Positions 43,805-53,407 of a stretch of 64,000 nt of DNA are shown here, in pieces. The position numbers and the translations under genes were made by a program. Numbering within the stretch: the stretch's first letter is position 1; each line of letters begins with the position of its first letter. The notes below the pieces were generated by a model that was not told where the DNA came from, ran no database searches, and saw nothing but the letters and a program-made list of their open reading frames with translations. The DNA comes from Malaciobacter halophilus (GTDB taxonomy: Bacteria > Campylobacterota > Campylobacteria > Campylobacterales > Arcobacteraceae). The stretch is from assembly GCF_002837275.1 (NCBI RefSeq), contig NZ_NXIF01000038.1:1-64000 (forward strand), read 5' to 3'.

Positions 43805-46267
43805 ATGGGTAATATTAAAAGAAGAGAGTTTCTTAAAGGAAGTAGTGCAGCAGCTGCTAGTGCACTTTTATTTAACAATTTATCAGCAAATAGTTTAATA
43901 AGTGGTCCAGTTGCAAATAAATCTAAATCAATAAGTGGTTCTCACTTTGGAGCATTTAGAGCTCACGTTAAAGGAGGACAATTTACAGGTGTTACTGCTT
44001 TTGAAGATGACCCAAATCCATCTCCAATGATTAATGCCTTACCAAGTAGAACATATGCAAAAACAAGAGTTGAGTATCCTATGGTTAGAGAAGGGTTTTT
44101 AAAACACGGACATAAAAGTGATACTTCAAAAAGAGGAACTGAGAAGTTTGTAAGAGTAAGTTGGGAAAAGGCACTTGATTTAGTTGCTTCTGAAATACAA
44201 AGAGTACAAAAAAAGTATGGATATAAAAGTATTTACGCAGGAAGCTATGGGTGGTATTGTACAGGGAAACTTCATAATCCACAAACACTAATGAATAGAA
44301 TGATGAAAATTTCAGGTGGTTATGTGGGAAGAATAGGGGATTATTCAACAGGTGCCGCTCAAATTATTCTACCTCATGTTTTAGGAAGTATTGAGGTATA
44401 TGAACAACAAACTTCTTGGCCGTTAGTTTTAAAACATGCAAAAAATGTAGTATTTTGGGGAGCAAACCCATTAGTTACTTGTCAGATTGAGTGGGATGTA
44501 GCTGGGCATGGAGCATTTCCTTACTTAGAGCAACTAAAAAAAGCTCACAAAAAAGGTCAAATTGATGTATATTCAGTTGATCCAGTGAAGAATGATACTG
44601 CAATGTATTTTGATTCAACAATGATTAAACCAAAACCAAATACAGACGTAGCAATGATGCTTGGTATGATGCACTATTTACATACAACAAAACAGTATGA
44701 TGAAGAGTTTATCAAAAAGTATACAGTTGGGTTTAAAGATTTTGAAGACTATTTACTAGGAAAAGTTGATAATACACCAAAAACATTGAAATGGGCATCA
44801 AATATTTGTGGTGTTAAAGAAGAAGAGATTAAAAAATTTGCTCAAACATTAAAAGATAAAAAAAGTATGCTAATGGCTGGATGGGGAGTTCAAAGAGCTG
44901 ACCATGGGGAACAGTTTCACTGGACTTTAGTTACATTAGCTTGTATGCTTGGGCAAATTGGTGTTCCAGGGTGTGGTTTTGGATTTAGTTATCACTATTC
45001 AAACGGGGGAACTCCTAGTTCACACGCACCAGGATTAGGAGGAATTTCTACAAATATAAATAGTTCAAGACAAGGACCATGGACAAAATATGAACCATAT
45101 AATATCCCTTGTGCAAGAATGGTAGATATGATTTCAAACCCTGGAAAAGTTATTGACTTTAATGGTAGAAAAATAGAGTATCCTGAAATAAAAATGGTTT
45201 ACTGGACAAGTGGAAATCCATTCCACCATCACCAAGATAGAAATAATATGATTGAAGCTTGGAAAAGATTAGAAACATTTATCGTGCATGAGCCACACTG
45301 GACACCAACAGCAAGAATGGCAGATATTGTTCTTCCAGCAACAACAGAGATTGAAAGAAATGATATTGAAATCATTGGAGATTATAACAGCAGTCATATT
45401 ATAGCTATGAAAAAAGCTATTGAGCCAGTAAAAGAGTCAAAAGATGATTATGAAATTTGTAGACTAATTAGTAAAAGACTAGGGTATGAAAAAGAGTTTA
45501 CAGATGGTAAAAAGACACAAATGGATTGGATAAAAGAGTTTTATAACAACTCAAAAATGCAAGGTGAAAATAAGGGTATAAAAATGCCTTCATTTGAAGA
45601 GTTTTGGGAAAAAGGTTATGTGAAGTTTGAAGTAAGGAAAGAAGATAAAAACTTTACTAGATATGAAAAATATAGACAAAATCCAATGTTGCATCCATTA
45701 GGGACACCATCTGGAAAAATTGAGATTAGTTCAAGAGTAATCAAGAAATTTAATTATGATGATTGTTTACACTATCCAAGTTGGATAGAGCCAGCAGAAT
45801 GGTTAGGTTCAAAAGAGTCTAAAAAATATCCATTACATGTGTTATCTCCACATCCAAAATATAGACTGCACTCACAGTTATCAAATACTTGGATTAGAGA
45901 TTTATATGAAGTAAATGGAAGAGAACCAATTTGGATTAATCCAGAAGATGCTAAAAAAAGAGGTATCAAAAATGGAGATATTGTAAAAGTTTATAATAAA
46001 AGAGGTTCAACTCTTGCTGGAGCAATAGTAACAAATAATGTACTTCCAGGAGTAGTAAAAATGGATGAGGGTGGATGGTACGACCCTAAAGAACCTGGAA
46101 AAGATAAAACAATGTGCAAACATGGTGATGTAAATCAACTTACAATTGATAAAGGAACATCAAAACTAGCACAAGGAAACATTTCAAACACTGCTTTAGT
46201 AGAAATAGAAAAATATACTAAGCAAGCACCAGAAATAACAGTTTTCGATAAACCTGCAATTGTATAG
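43805..46267 (+). CDS. torA: Periplasmic TMAO/DMSO reductase, molybdopterin enzyme
   Basis: The 820-aa enzyme reduces TMAO or DMSO as a terminal electron acceptor. The N-terminus has a twin-arginine signal (KRREFLKG). It shares the DMSO-reductase pattern GSYGW (Tyr148, Trp150), and GDYSTGAAQ with Ser181 as probable molybdenum ligand; also MLAAGW-type MLMAGWGVQR, HHHQDRN and DIVLPATTEIERND. Tyr at 148 is a feature of DMSO reductase and reported lacking in strict TMAO reductases, so S-oxides may also be used. It follows the cytochrome by 10 bases. No TorD chaperone is in the window. Confidence 0.9.
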   Translation: MGNIKRREFLKGSSAAAASALLFNNLSANSLISGPVANKSKSISGSHFGAFRAHVKGGQFTGVTAFEDDPNPSPMINALPSRTYAKTRVEYPMVREGFLKHGHKSDTSKRGTEKFVRVSWEKALDLVASEIQRVQKKYGYKSIYAGSYGWYCTGKLHNPQTLMNRMMKISGGYVGRIGDYSTGAAQIILPHVLGSIEVYEQQTSWPLVLKHAKNVVFWGANPLVTCQIEWDVAGHGAFPYLEQLKKAHKKGQIDVYSVDPVKNDTAMYFDSTMIKPKPNTDVAMMLGMMHYLHTTKQYDEEFIKKYTVGFKDFEDYLLGKVDNTPKTLKWASNICGVKEEEIKKFAQTLKDKKSMLMAGWGVQRADHGEQFHWTLVTLACMLGQIGVPGCGFGFSYHYSNGGTPSSHAPGLGGISTNINSSRQGPWTKYEPYNIPCARMVDMISNPGKVIDFNGRKIEYPEIKMVYWTSGNPFHHHQDRNNMIEAWKRLETFIVHEPHWTPTARMADIVLPATTEIERNDIEIIGDYNSSHIIAMKKAIEPVKESKDDYEICRLISKRLGYEKEFTDGKKTQMDWIKEFYNNSKMQGENKGIKMPSFEEFWEKGYVKFEVRKEDKNFTRYEKYRQNPMLHPLGTPSGKIEISSRVIKKFNYDDCLHYPSWIEPAEWLGSKESKKYPLHVLSPHPKYRLHSQLSNTWIRDLYEVNGREPIWINPEDAKKRGIKNGDIVKVYNKRGSTLAGAIVTNNVLPGVVKMDEGGWYDPKEPGKDKTMCKHGDVNQLTIDKGTSKLAQGNISNTALVEIEKYTKQAPEITVFDKPAIV

Positions 46268-46272
46268 TTTTA

Positions 46273-46307
46273 GAGGCTAAAGTTTTATACTTTAGCTTCT
46301 TTTATTT
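46273..46307 (+). terminator. Terminator of the Tor operon
   Basis: GAGGCTAAAGT pairs with ACTTTAGCTTC (one G-U pair) across a TTTAT loop and is followed by TTTTATTT. Confidence 0.8.
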
Positions 46308-46349
46308 AACTAAAAAGTATAATTATTAATCTTTTAAAAAAGTAATTAT

Positions 46350-47066
46350 ATGAAAACAATAGAGTTTTATGAACTATCTTTTATGCTTCTTCCTTTAGCC
46401 TTCGTAACTTACTTTTATTATAAATATACCAATGATAAAAAAGAGATAGCTTATGCAAGTGTAAGAATGGTTTTACAACTTATTTTAATTGGATATGTAC
46501 TAATTTTTATATTTAAAACAAAAGATATACTTATTGGCTCTTTTATACTTCTTTTTATGCTTATTGTATCAACTTTTATTATTTTAAGAGTAACCAAAGA
46601 CAAGAGTTTTAAAAACTATACCTCTATTTTTATAGCTACATTTGTATCATCTTTTATACATCTTTTTTTAATTATAGAATTTGTATTAAACTTACAGAGT
46701 TTTTATGAACCAAGATATGTTATTCCAATTGCTGGGATGATATTTGCAAACTCTATGAATGTTATTTCTTTAAGTATTGAAAGGTTTGAAAAAGAGTTAA
46801 GTAGAAATGAGAGTTTTGAACAAGCAAGAAAGATTAGTTTTAAGGCTTCAATGATTCCTCAAATAAACTCACTTTTAGCCGTAGGTTTAGTAGCCTTACC
46901 AGGTATGATGACAGGACAAATCTTATCAGGAGTTGACCCCTTAATTGCAGTAAGATACCAAATTATGATAATGCTAATGGCTATTTCAAGTGGTGGAATG
47001 TCAACTATTTTTTATTATATGCTAAAATCTAAAATATCTTTTAATAAATACAATTCTACACGATAA
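46350..47066 (+). CDS. FetB-like ABC transporter permease (UPF0014)
   Basis: A 238-aa protein with about seven membrane helices and the FetB family signatures VRMVLQLILIGYVL, PIAGMIFANSMNVISLSIERF and VGLVALPGMMTGQILSGVDPLIAVRYQIMIMLM. FetAB of E. coli exports iron and gives peroxide resistance. The ATPase FetA is not adjacent, unusual for the family. The promoter seems to be TATAAT at 46318, with no clear ribosome binding site. It precedes an orphan regulator. Confidence 0.85.
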   Translation: MKTIEFYELSFMLLPLAFVTYFYYKYTNDKKEIAYASVRMVLQLILIGYVLIFIFKTKDILIGSFILLFMLIVSTFIILRVTKDKSFKNYTSIFIATFVSSFIHLFLIIEFVLNLQSFYEPRYVIPIAGMIFANSMNVISLSIERFEKELSRNESFEQARKISFKASMIPQINSLLAVGLVALPGMMTGQILSGVDPLIAVRYQIMIMLMAISSGGMSTIFYYMLKSKISFNKYNSTR

Positions 47067-47108
47067 ATCCATACTATTTTTATATATTTAAATAAAAATG
47101 GTTGAAAA

Positions 47109-47768
47109 ATGAAAATATTATTACTTGAAGACGATATGGTTTTAAATGAGATTATTGAAGAGTATTTAATTGAAAATAACTATGATGTGAAAGCAACTAC
47201 TAATTCACAAGAGGCTTTAGAGTTAATCTATGATAATCTTTTTGATATTTTACTTTTAGATGTTAATGTACCTTATTTAAATGGATTTTCTTTATTAAAA
47301 AAGTTAAGAGAAAACTCTATTTATGTACCTACGATTTTTATTACATCAAAGAATCAAGCAGATGATATGCAAGAAGGATTTGAGGCAGGTTGTGATGATT
47401 ATATTAAAAAACCTTTTGAGTTAGATGAGCTAAATTTAAGAATTAGAAATCTAAAAAGATTATATAGTATAGATTCCGAATTTGTACAAATTACTTCTAC
47501 AATTGCTTATGATGTTAATAACAGGATTATTCAAAAACAGAAAATAAAATATCAACTTTCAAAAATGGAAGCAAAAGTATTTGAATATCTTTTAAAGAAT
47601 AAAAATAGAGCAGTATCCATACAAGAAATAGGTTTAAACAATTGGGTTTATGATGAAGTACCAATTGATACTACAATTAGAACTTATATTAAAAACTTAA
47701 GAAAAATTGTTGGAAAAGATACTATTGAAACTATAAAAAGTATTGGCTATAAATTAAAGACAGCATAA
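47109..47768 (+). CDS. Orphan OmpR-family response regulator
   Basis: A 219-aa regulator with a receiver domain (EDDM; phospho-Asp in ILLLDVNVPYLNG; Thr/Ser in FITSK; Lys in IKKPF) and winged helix ending IGYKLKTA. It is the same length as and clearly paralogous to the regulator at 54981-55640, sharing LLLEDDxxLNEII, DVNVPxxNGFxxLKxLR and CxDYIKKPFELxEL. No histidine kinase adjoins it. It may be activated by the copper-type kinase 6 kb away or by an unlinked one. Confidence 0.88.
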   Translation: MKILLLEDDMVLNEIIEEYLIENNYDVKATTNSQEALELIYDNLFDILLLDVNVPYLNGFSLLKKLRENSIYVPTIFITSKNQADDMQEGFEAGCDDYIKKPFELDELNLRIRNLKRLYSIDSEFVQITSTIAYDVNNRIIQKQKIKYQLSKMEAKVFEYLLKNKNRAVSIQEIGLNNWVYDEVPIDTTIRTYIKNLRKIVGKDTIETIKSIGYKLKTA

Positions 47769-47779
47769 AGCTGTCTTTA
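47755..47779. terminator. Bidirectional terminator after the orphan regulator
   Basis: A perfect 10-bp stem TAAAGACAGC with an ATAAA loop lies at the two convergent stop codons. Confidence 0.75.
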
Positions 47780-48004
47780 TCCAGAATATTTTGCTGGTTT
47801 ATTTAAATCCTCTAATAATCTATCATAATTACTCTTTTTTATACTAGATTGAGAATTTTGTTTTGTAAAAGTTTTATGCATCTTTATACATTGCTCTTTT
47901 GTCATTGATTGTTTCATATTTTGCATATCATGATGATTCATGTTTGAAGCAAAAAGTGCACTTGTAAATAAAGATACTCCTAAAATTGTAAGTTTTTTCA
48001 TCAT
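47777..48004 (-). CDS. Small exported His/Met-rich protein
   Basis: A 75-aa protein with a signal peptide (MMKKLTILGVSLFTSALFAS) and a mature part starting NMNHHDMQNMKQSMTKEQCIKMHKTF, dense in Met and His with one Cys. Such composition is typical of small periplasmic copper-binding proteins. It lies downstream of the RND efflux operon on the same strand, separated by that operon's terminator, and has its own AAGGA site. Metal binding is inferred from composition and context. Confidence 0.65.
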   Translation of the reverse strand: MMKKLTILGVSLFTSALFASNMNHHDMQNMKQSMTKEQCIKMHKTFTKQNSQSSIKKSNYDRLLEDLNKPAKYSG

Positions 48005-48067
48005 ACATCCTTTTTCTTGATTTGTAGTATGATTTTAGTAGTTTAATATGGAAAAAATATGGAAAAT

Positions 48068-48096
48068 AAAAAGTCTTCATAAAAGAAGACTTTTTA
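48068..48096 (-). terminator. Terminator of the RND efflux operon
   Basis: A perfect 11-bp stem (AAAAAGTCTTC and complement) around a 6-base loop, followed on the minus strand by T5-A-T4. It overlaps the stop of the RND pump gene. Confidence 0.85.
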
Positions 48097-51000
48097 ATGA
48101 GAAATATGAGTTTCTAAGATTTTATCAGTTCTTTTTAAAGCTAATATATAAAAAATAGCAGGAATAATTATAAGTGTTAAAAAGGCAGAAGAAACCATTC
48201 CTCCAATCATAGGAGCAGCAATTCTTTGCATTACTTCACTTCCTACTCCATTTATATACATAATAGGAATAAGACCTCCTAAGATAGCAAATAAAGTCAT
48301 AAGTTTTGGTCTTAGTCTTAAAACGGCACCTTTAAAAACTGCATGGAAAATATGTTCTTTAGTAAATTGACATCCTTTTTGTTTTAATTCAATCATTGCT
48401 TCATGCAAATATACAAGCATAACTATTGAAGTTTCTGCTGCAACACCAAGAAGAGCAAGAAAACCTACAATAACTGCAATTGAAATATTAAAGTTTAAAT
48501 ATTCAAGATAAAAAATACCACCTGTTAGTGCAAAAGGAAGAGTAAAGAAAATAATAAATGTATATGTTACATTTTTTAGTGCAAAATAGATTAATATAAA
48601 TATAATCATTAATGTTAAAGGAATAATATATGTAAGTTTTTGCATAGCTGATTCTAAATATTCACTTTGTCCTGCCCACTCAAAATAGTAACCAGTTGGT
48701 AACTGTATATCTTTTAAAATTTCTTTAGCACTGTCTTTATACTCTTTTGCACTAACTCCACTTTTAGGAGTAATATAGATAAAGTTTACATTTAATGCCT
48801 TTTCTGATTTTATAACAGAAGGACCTTCTTCATACTTTAAATTAGCAAATAGTTTTAAAGGCTGGAAACCTAATTTTGTTTTTATTTGAAGATTTTGTAA
48901 ACTTGTAATATCTTCTCTTTGTGTAGTTTCATATCTTAAACTAATAGGGTATCTTTCTAAACCTTTATAAAAAGTAGATACTTGTGTTCCTGAAACTCCT
49001 AAAGATATTGTATTTAAAACATCATCTTTAGTAATAGAGTATCTTGAAAGCATTTTATCATCAATATCAATATTTAAATAGTATCCAGAGTTTATTTTAT
49101 CAGATGATACTGCAAGAGTTTTATCATAGTTTTTTAATTTTTGTTCTATCTTAAGTGCATAGTTTTCTAAAGTTTCATGGTCATTTCCATATAGTTTTAT
49201 TCCAAGAGGAGTTCTAATACCAGTTAAAAGCATATCTATTCTTCCTCTAATAGGATAAGTCCAAGAGTTAATAAGTCCTGCAACTCTTAGTTTTTCATCC
49301 ATTTCTTGCATAAGTTTTTTGTATGTCATACCTTCTCTCCACTTCTCTTGAGGTTTAAAAGTAACAATTGTTTCAATCATTGCAAGTGGTGCAGGGTCTG
49401 TTGCTGTATTAGCTCTTCCTGCTTTTCCAAATACTGTATCAACTTCTGGAAAAGATTTTAGAATTTTATCTGTTTTTTGAGTTAACTCTTTTGACAAATC
49501 AACACCTAAACCATAAGGAGTTACAGGCATATACATAAAAGTTTGTTCATTCATCATAGGCATAAACTCCCAGTTTTGTTTTTTATAAACTGGATATGCT
49601 AAGATTATAGTTCCTAAAAATAAGGCTACAATTAAATATCTAAATCGTAAAGATAGTTTTAATAGTGGTGAATAAAGTTTTACAAAAAATCTATTTAAAA
49701 GATTTTTATCTTCACTTAAAATTTTACCTTTAATAAAAAATATCATTAAAATAGGAACAATAGTTATTGATAAAATAGCTCCACTAATCATAGCAAATGT
49801 TTTTGTAAAGGCAAGGGGAGTAAAAAGTCTTCCTTCTTGTCCTGTTAAAGCAAAGATTGGTAAGAAAGATACAACAACCAAAATCAAAGCAAAAAATATT
49901 GGACGTCCTACTTGTTTTGCAGATTTTATAATTATTTCAACTCTTTGTTTATTTGAAATATCTTGATTCTTTTGTAAATGTTTATGGGCATTTTCTACCA
50001 TTACAATTGTTGCATCAACCATAGCTCCAATTGCGATTGCAATACCACCTAAACTCATGATATTTGAACCCATTCCAAATATTTTCATAAATAAAAAAGT
50101 TAAAAGAACAGTAATTGGAAGAGTAAGAATAATAATTAGTGCTGACCTTACATGAAATAAAAATAGTGCTGTAACAACCATTACTATAATAGACTCTTCT
50201 ATTAATGTAGATTTTAAAGTATCAATGGCTTTATCAATTAATGAGCTTCTATCATATGTTTCAACTACTTCAACTCCATTAACCTTTAAACTTTCTAGTT
50301 TCTTTTTTACATTTTTGATTACTTTATAAGGATTTTCTCCATATCTAACAATTACAATCCCTCCAACAGTTTCTCCTTGGCCATTTAAATCTGCCATTCC
50401 TCTTCTGTTTGTTGAGGTTATATTTACATTTGCAATATCTTTAATCTTTAAAGGAATATTATTTTGAGTTTTTATAGTAATATTTTCAATATCATAAATA
50501 CTTTGTAAATAACCTCTTGCTGTAATAATATGTTCATAACCATTTTCTAAAATTATTCTTCCACCCTTATCATTATTACTCTTTTCAAGGGCTTTTTTTA
50601 TCTCATCAATACCAATATTGTATTGCACCATTTTGTTTTGATTTAAAGTAATTTCGTAGTTTTTTATAAATCCACCAATTGATGCAATTTCACTAACTCC
50701 ATCTACTCCTAAAAGAGCATATTTATAATAGTAATCTTGTAAAGTTCGTAACTCATCTAAACTTTTTGTATCTGATTTAAGTGCATACTCATAAGCCCAG
50801 CCAACTCCAGTAGCATCAGGCCCAATAGTAATTTTTGCATTTGAAGGAAATTCACCTTGAAGTTGAGATAGTTGCTCTAATATTCTATTTCTTGATTCAT
50901 AAAGGTCTGTATTATCCTTAAAGATAATATAAATTAATGCATTAGAAAAAGAACTCATAGCTCTTACTGTTTCAATATTTGGTAAACTCATCAAGTTTGA

Positions 51001-51210
51001 TATAAGAGGATATGAAACTTGTTCTTCAATGGTTTTAGGACTTTGTCCTGCCCATTTAACCTGTACAATCACTTGTGGAGGAGATAAGTCAGGTAAAGCA
51101 TCTAAACTAGTATTTTTAACAGCCCAAAAAGAACCTAAAGTTAATACTATAATAGAAAAAAGAACTAAAAATTTGTTTTTTATACTATAAGATATTATAT
51201 TCTCAACCAT
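48094..51210 (-). CDS. czcA: CusA/CzcA-type heavy-metal RND efflux pump
   Basis: A 1038-aa inner-membrane proton-driven pump with 12 helices and two large periplasmic loops. It is of the heavy-metal group: GGIAIAIGAMVDATIVMVENAHKHL, TDPAPLAMIETIVTFKPQEKWREGMT and IRGRIDMLLTGIRTPLGIK match CusA. The first two of the three Met used by E. coli CusA for Cu(I)/Ag(I) have equivalents (PLAM, RIDM); the third position reads SRYSITKDDV, Ile instead of Met. Cu/Ag is still the most likely substrate, given the neighbours; other metals remain possible. Last gene of the crdA-crdB-czcB-czcA-like operon. Confidence 0.92.
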   Translation of the reverse strand: MVENIISYSIKNKFLVLFSIIVLTLGSFWAVKNTSLDALPDLSPPQVIVQVKWAGQSPKTIEEQVSYPLISNLMSLPNIETVRAMSSFSNALIYIIFKDNTDLYESRNRILEQLSQLQGEFPSNAKITIGPDATGVGWAYEYALKSDTKSLDELRTLQDYYYKYALLGVDGVSEIASIGGFIKNYEITLNQNKMVQYNIGIDEIKKALEKSNNDKGGRIILENGYEHIITARGYLQSIYDIENITIKTQNNIPLKIKDIANVNITSTNRRGMADLNGQGETVGGIVIVRYGENPYKVIKNVKKKLESLKVNGVEVVETYDRSSLIDKAIDTLKSTLIEESIIVMVVTALFLFHVRSALIIILTLPITVLLTFLFMKIFGMGSNIMSLGGIAIAIGAMVDATIVMVENAHKHLQKNQDISNKQRVEIIIKSAKQVGRPIFFALILVVVSFLPIFALTGQEGRLFTPLAFTKTFAMISGAILSITIVPILMIFFIKGKILSEDKNLLNRFFVKLYSPLLKLSLRFRYLIVALFLGTIILAYPVYKKQNWEFMPMMNEQTFMYMPVTPYGLGVDLSKELTQKTDKILKSFPEVDTVFGKAGRANTATDPAPLAMIETIVTFKPQEKWREGMTYKKLMQEMDEKLRVAGLINSWTYPIRGRIDMLLTGIRTPLGIKLYGNDHETLENYALKIEQKLKNYDKTLAVSSDKINSGYYLNIDIDDKMLSRYSITKDDVLNTISLGVSGTQVSTFYKGLERYPISLRYETTQREDITSLQNLQIKTKLGFQPLKLFANLKYEEGPSVIKSEKALNVNFIYITPKSGVSAKEYKDSAKEILKDIQLPTGYYFEWAGQSEYLESAMQKLTYIIPLTLMIIFILIYFALKNVTYTFIIFFTLPFALTGGIFYLEYLNFNISIAVIVGFLALLGVAAETSIVMLVYLHEAMIELKQKGCQFTKEHIFHAVFKGAVLRLRPKLMTLFAILGGLIPIMYINGVGSEVMQRIAAPMIGGMVSSAFLTLIIIPAIFYILALKRTDKILETHISH

Positions 51211-51220
51211 AACTTATTTC

Positions 51221-52222
51221 CTACCAATCTTCATCATTGTCTTCATAAAGACCATTTGTAACTGCATCACTATCAAGTAAAAATAGTGAATTATTTATTA
51301 CTTTTTGTCCCTGTTTTAGACCACTTAGAATTTGATATTTATTTGATGAAACTCTTTTTACTTCAACCTCTATTGGTTCAAACTCACTTTTTGAAATTGG
51401 TTCAAAAACATAATATTTATTTGCTTTATTTAATACTGCTGTTTTAGGCAGAGTTAGCATACTGCTATTTGCAATTTCTACTTTTACTTTTGCAAACATA
51501 TTTGGATAAATCTTTTTGTCTTTATTATCTACAGTCATTCGTATATCAACAGTTTTACTTTTTGAATCAATATTTGGGTAAATAAAATCAATTTTTGAGT
51601 CAATAGGCTGCTTTAATCCATCAAAAAATATTTTTGTTCTTTGACCTACTTTTATATCTTTTAAATCACTTTCATAAATTTTTGCAACTACCCAAAGCTT
51701 ATCTATATTTGCAAGTTGTAAAAGAAGATTCCCTTTTTTTGCAAAAGATTTATAGTTTATATTTTTTTGTAAAACAATAGCATTTGTAGGAGAGTAAAAA
51801 GTAACGTCTTTAAACTCATTTTTTAAGTTTTTAAGCTTATTAATCTCTTTTTTATTTATAGCTAAAACTTCCAGTTTATCAAGGGTACTTTTGTATAGTT
51901 GTTTATCTAAACTTTTTGCAACTTTTAACTCTTTTGTAATATTATAAATATCATCAGAATAGATAGAAAATAGAGCTTGACCTTTTTTTACATCCATATA
52001 TAACCTATTTGCATTTAGTTTTGTAATATATCCATCAAACCTAGTTACAATATCAATTACTTTATCTTCGATAATTAAACTATTTGCATAAAACTCTTTT
52101 GTAAAAGATATATTCTCTTTTTTTACGGTTGTTATTTTTTTATTAAAAAGTTGTTCCACTTCAATTATTTTTGCATTTGCTAAAGTTAATCCAACTAAGC
52201 ATATAGTAAGTAGCTTTTTCAT
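51221..52222 (-). CDS. czcB: RND periplasmic adaptor (CusB/CzcB-like)
   Basis: A 333-aa membrane-fusion protein with signal peptide (to about residue 17), a barrel-sandwich and helical hairpin (ANRLYMDVKKGQALFSIYSDDIYNITKEL), the beta-barrel segment LWVVAKIYESDLKDIKVGQRTKIFFDGL, and a C-terminal MPD-type region. It bridges the inner-membrane pump and the outer-membrane channel. It lacks the N-terminal Met-rich extension of E. coli CusB. One base separates its start from the next gene's stop. Confidence 0.88.
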   Translation of the reverse strand: MKKLLTICLVGLTLANAKIIEVEQLFNKKITTVKKENISFTKEFYANSLIIEDKVIDIVTRFDGYITKLNANRLYMDVKKGQALFSIYSDDIYNITKELKVAKSLDKQLYKSTLDKLEVLAINKKEINKLKNLKNEFKDVTFYSPTNAIVLQKNINYKSFAKKGNLLLQLANIDKLWVVAKIYESDLKDIKVGQRTKIFFDGLKQPIDSKIDFIYPNIDSKSKTVDIRMTVDNKDKKIYPNMFAKVKVEIANSSMLTLPKTAVLNKANKYYVFEPISKSEFEPIEVEVKRVSSNKYQILSGLKQGQKVINNSLFLLDSDAVTNGLYEDNDEDW

Positions 52223-53407
52223 CTATTTCCCTTCATAATATATTGCTTTTGCTAAAGCAGTAAAGTATTTTGTTTTTTCATCTAGTGCTGCAATTTTCAA
52301 ACTAATAGTTTTATTTAGATTTTGAATTATTTTTGTTGTATTGTTTTTAAATCTATTATCAATATTTAAACTCTTTTCAATAGCTTTTTGTAGCAAAACA
52401 ATATCTTTTGTGATTAATTCATGATTTATATAACTATTATCTAGCTCTTTTTGTAATATTTTGTTTGTAATGATAAAGTTTTGTTTTAAAGTTTGTAAAT
52501 CATCTTTTGTTTTTAAATATTGAAGTTGTGCTTTTTTAACTTTTATATTTTCTGTATTATAAATAGATAAAGGAATAGAAACAGAAATATTTACATAATC
52601 TTGATACTCTGTTCTATTTGCATAAGTTGCATTTAGTTTAATATCAGAAGTTTTTGAGGCTTCTTCAAATGCTTCTTGTTGTTTATTTAACTTTAGTTGT
52701 TGTTGCAAAGCCTTTATTTTAGGATGATTATTTGCTTTTAATTTAAGATATTTTTTATTAATTGTTGTATCTATATCAATATGATTTATATTTTTATATG
52801 TTATTTCTTCTAAATTTAGTTTAAGTGTTTGAAGGTTTGTATCTAAATTATTTAATACAATATCAAAATTCTTTGTTGCAATTTTTGTATCAAATAGAGA
52901 TTTAACATCTATTTTAGAGGTTTGATACTTATAATTTTGTAATTTTTCAATCTTTTTTAGATTACTCTTTTGTTTTAATATAAAATCTCTTTTTTCTTTT
53001 AAGATAGCTATTTTATAAGCAAGTTCATAAATTTTTGATTTTAATAATAGTTTTTTATCCTCTAAACTAAGAGCTAAAATAGTTTTATTTGTAATTTGAA
53101 TTGATTCATTAATCTCTAGTTTATCAGTTATAGGAATAGCCTGAGTTATTCCTATTGACTGTGCTTGCATTGGTTCTAAATTTCTTTTATCATAGTTTTC
53201 ATTTGTATGAATACCTGTTAAACCTAAAGATAGAGTTGGATTTGTGTATTTTGTTGCAAGCATAATATTCTCATTTGCAATCAAAATAGACTTTTCTATA
53301 CTTTTAAGTTCACTGTTTTTTAATATGGCACTATTTATTAAAGTATCAATACTAGTTGCGGTTAAACTTGATATAAAAAGAGTGATTACAAATAGAGACT
53401 TTTTCAT
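52223..53407 (-). CDS. TolC-family outer-membrane channel (CusC/CrdB-like)
   Basis: A 394-aa outer-membrane efflux protein: signal peptide, then two long coiled-coil repeats typical of TolC-family channels (NPTLSLGLTGIHTNENYD; ANHPKIKALQQQLKLNKQQEAFEEASKTSDIKLNATYANR). Low in Cys and with no lipobox, unlike E. coli CusC. Gene order FixH/CrdA-like, this gene, CzcB, CzcA is the same as the Helicobacter copper operon HP1326-HP1329. It overlaps the previous stop by one base. Confidence 0.85.
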   Translation of the reverse strand: MKKSLFVITLFISSLTATSIDTLINSAILKNSELKSIEKSILIANENIMLATKYTNPTLSLGLTGIHTNENYDKRNLEPMQAQSIGITQAIPITDKLEINESIQITNKTILALSLEDKKLLLKSKIYELAYKIAILKEKRDFILKQKSNLKKIEKLQNYKYQTSKIDVKSLFDTKIATKNFDIVLNNLDTNLQTLKLNLEEITYKNINHIDIDTTINKKYLKLKANNHPKIKALQQQLKLNKQQEAFEEASKTSDIKLNATYANRTEYQDYVNISVSIPLSIYNTENIKVKKAQLQYLKTKDDLQTLKQNFIITNKILQKELDNSYINHELITKDIVLLQKAIEKSLNIDNRFKNNTTKIIQNLNKTISLKIAALDEKTKYFTALAKAIYYEGK

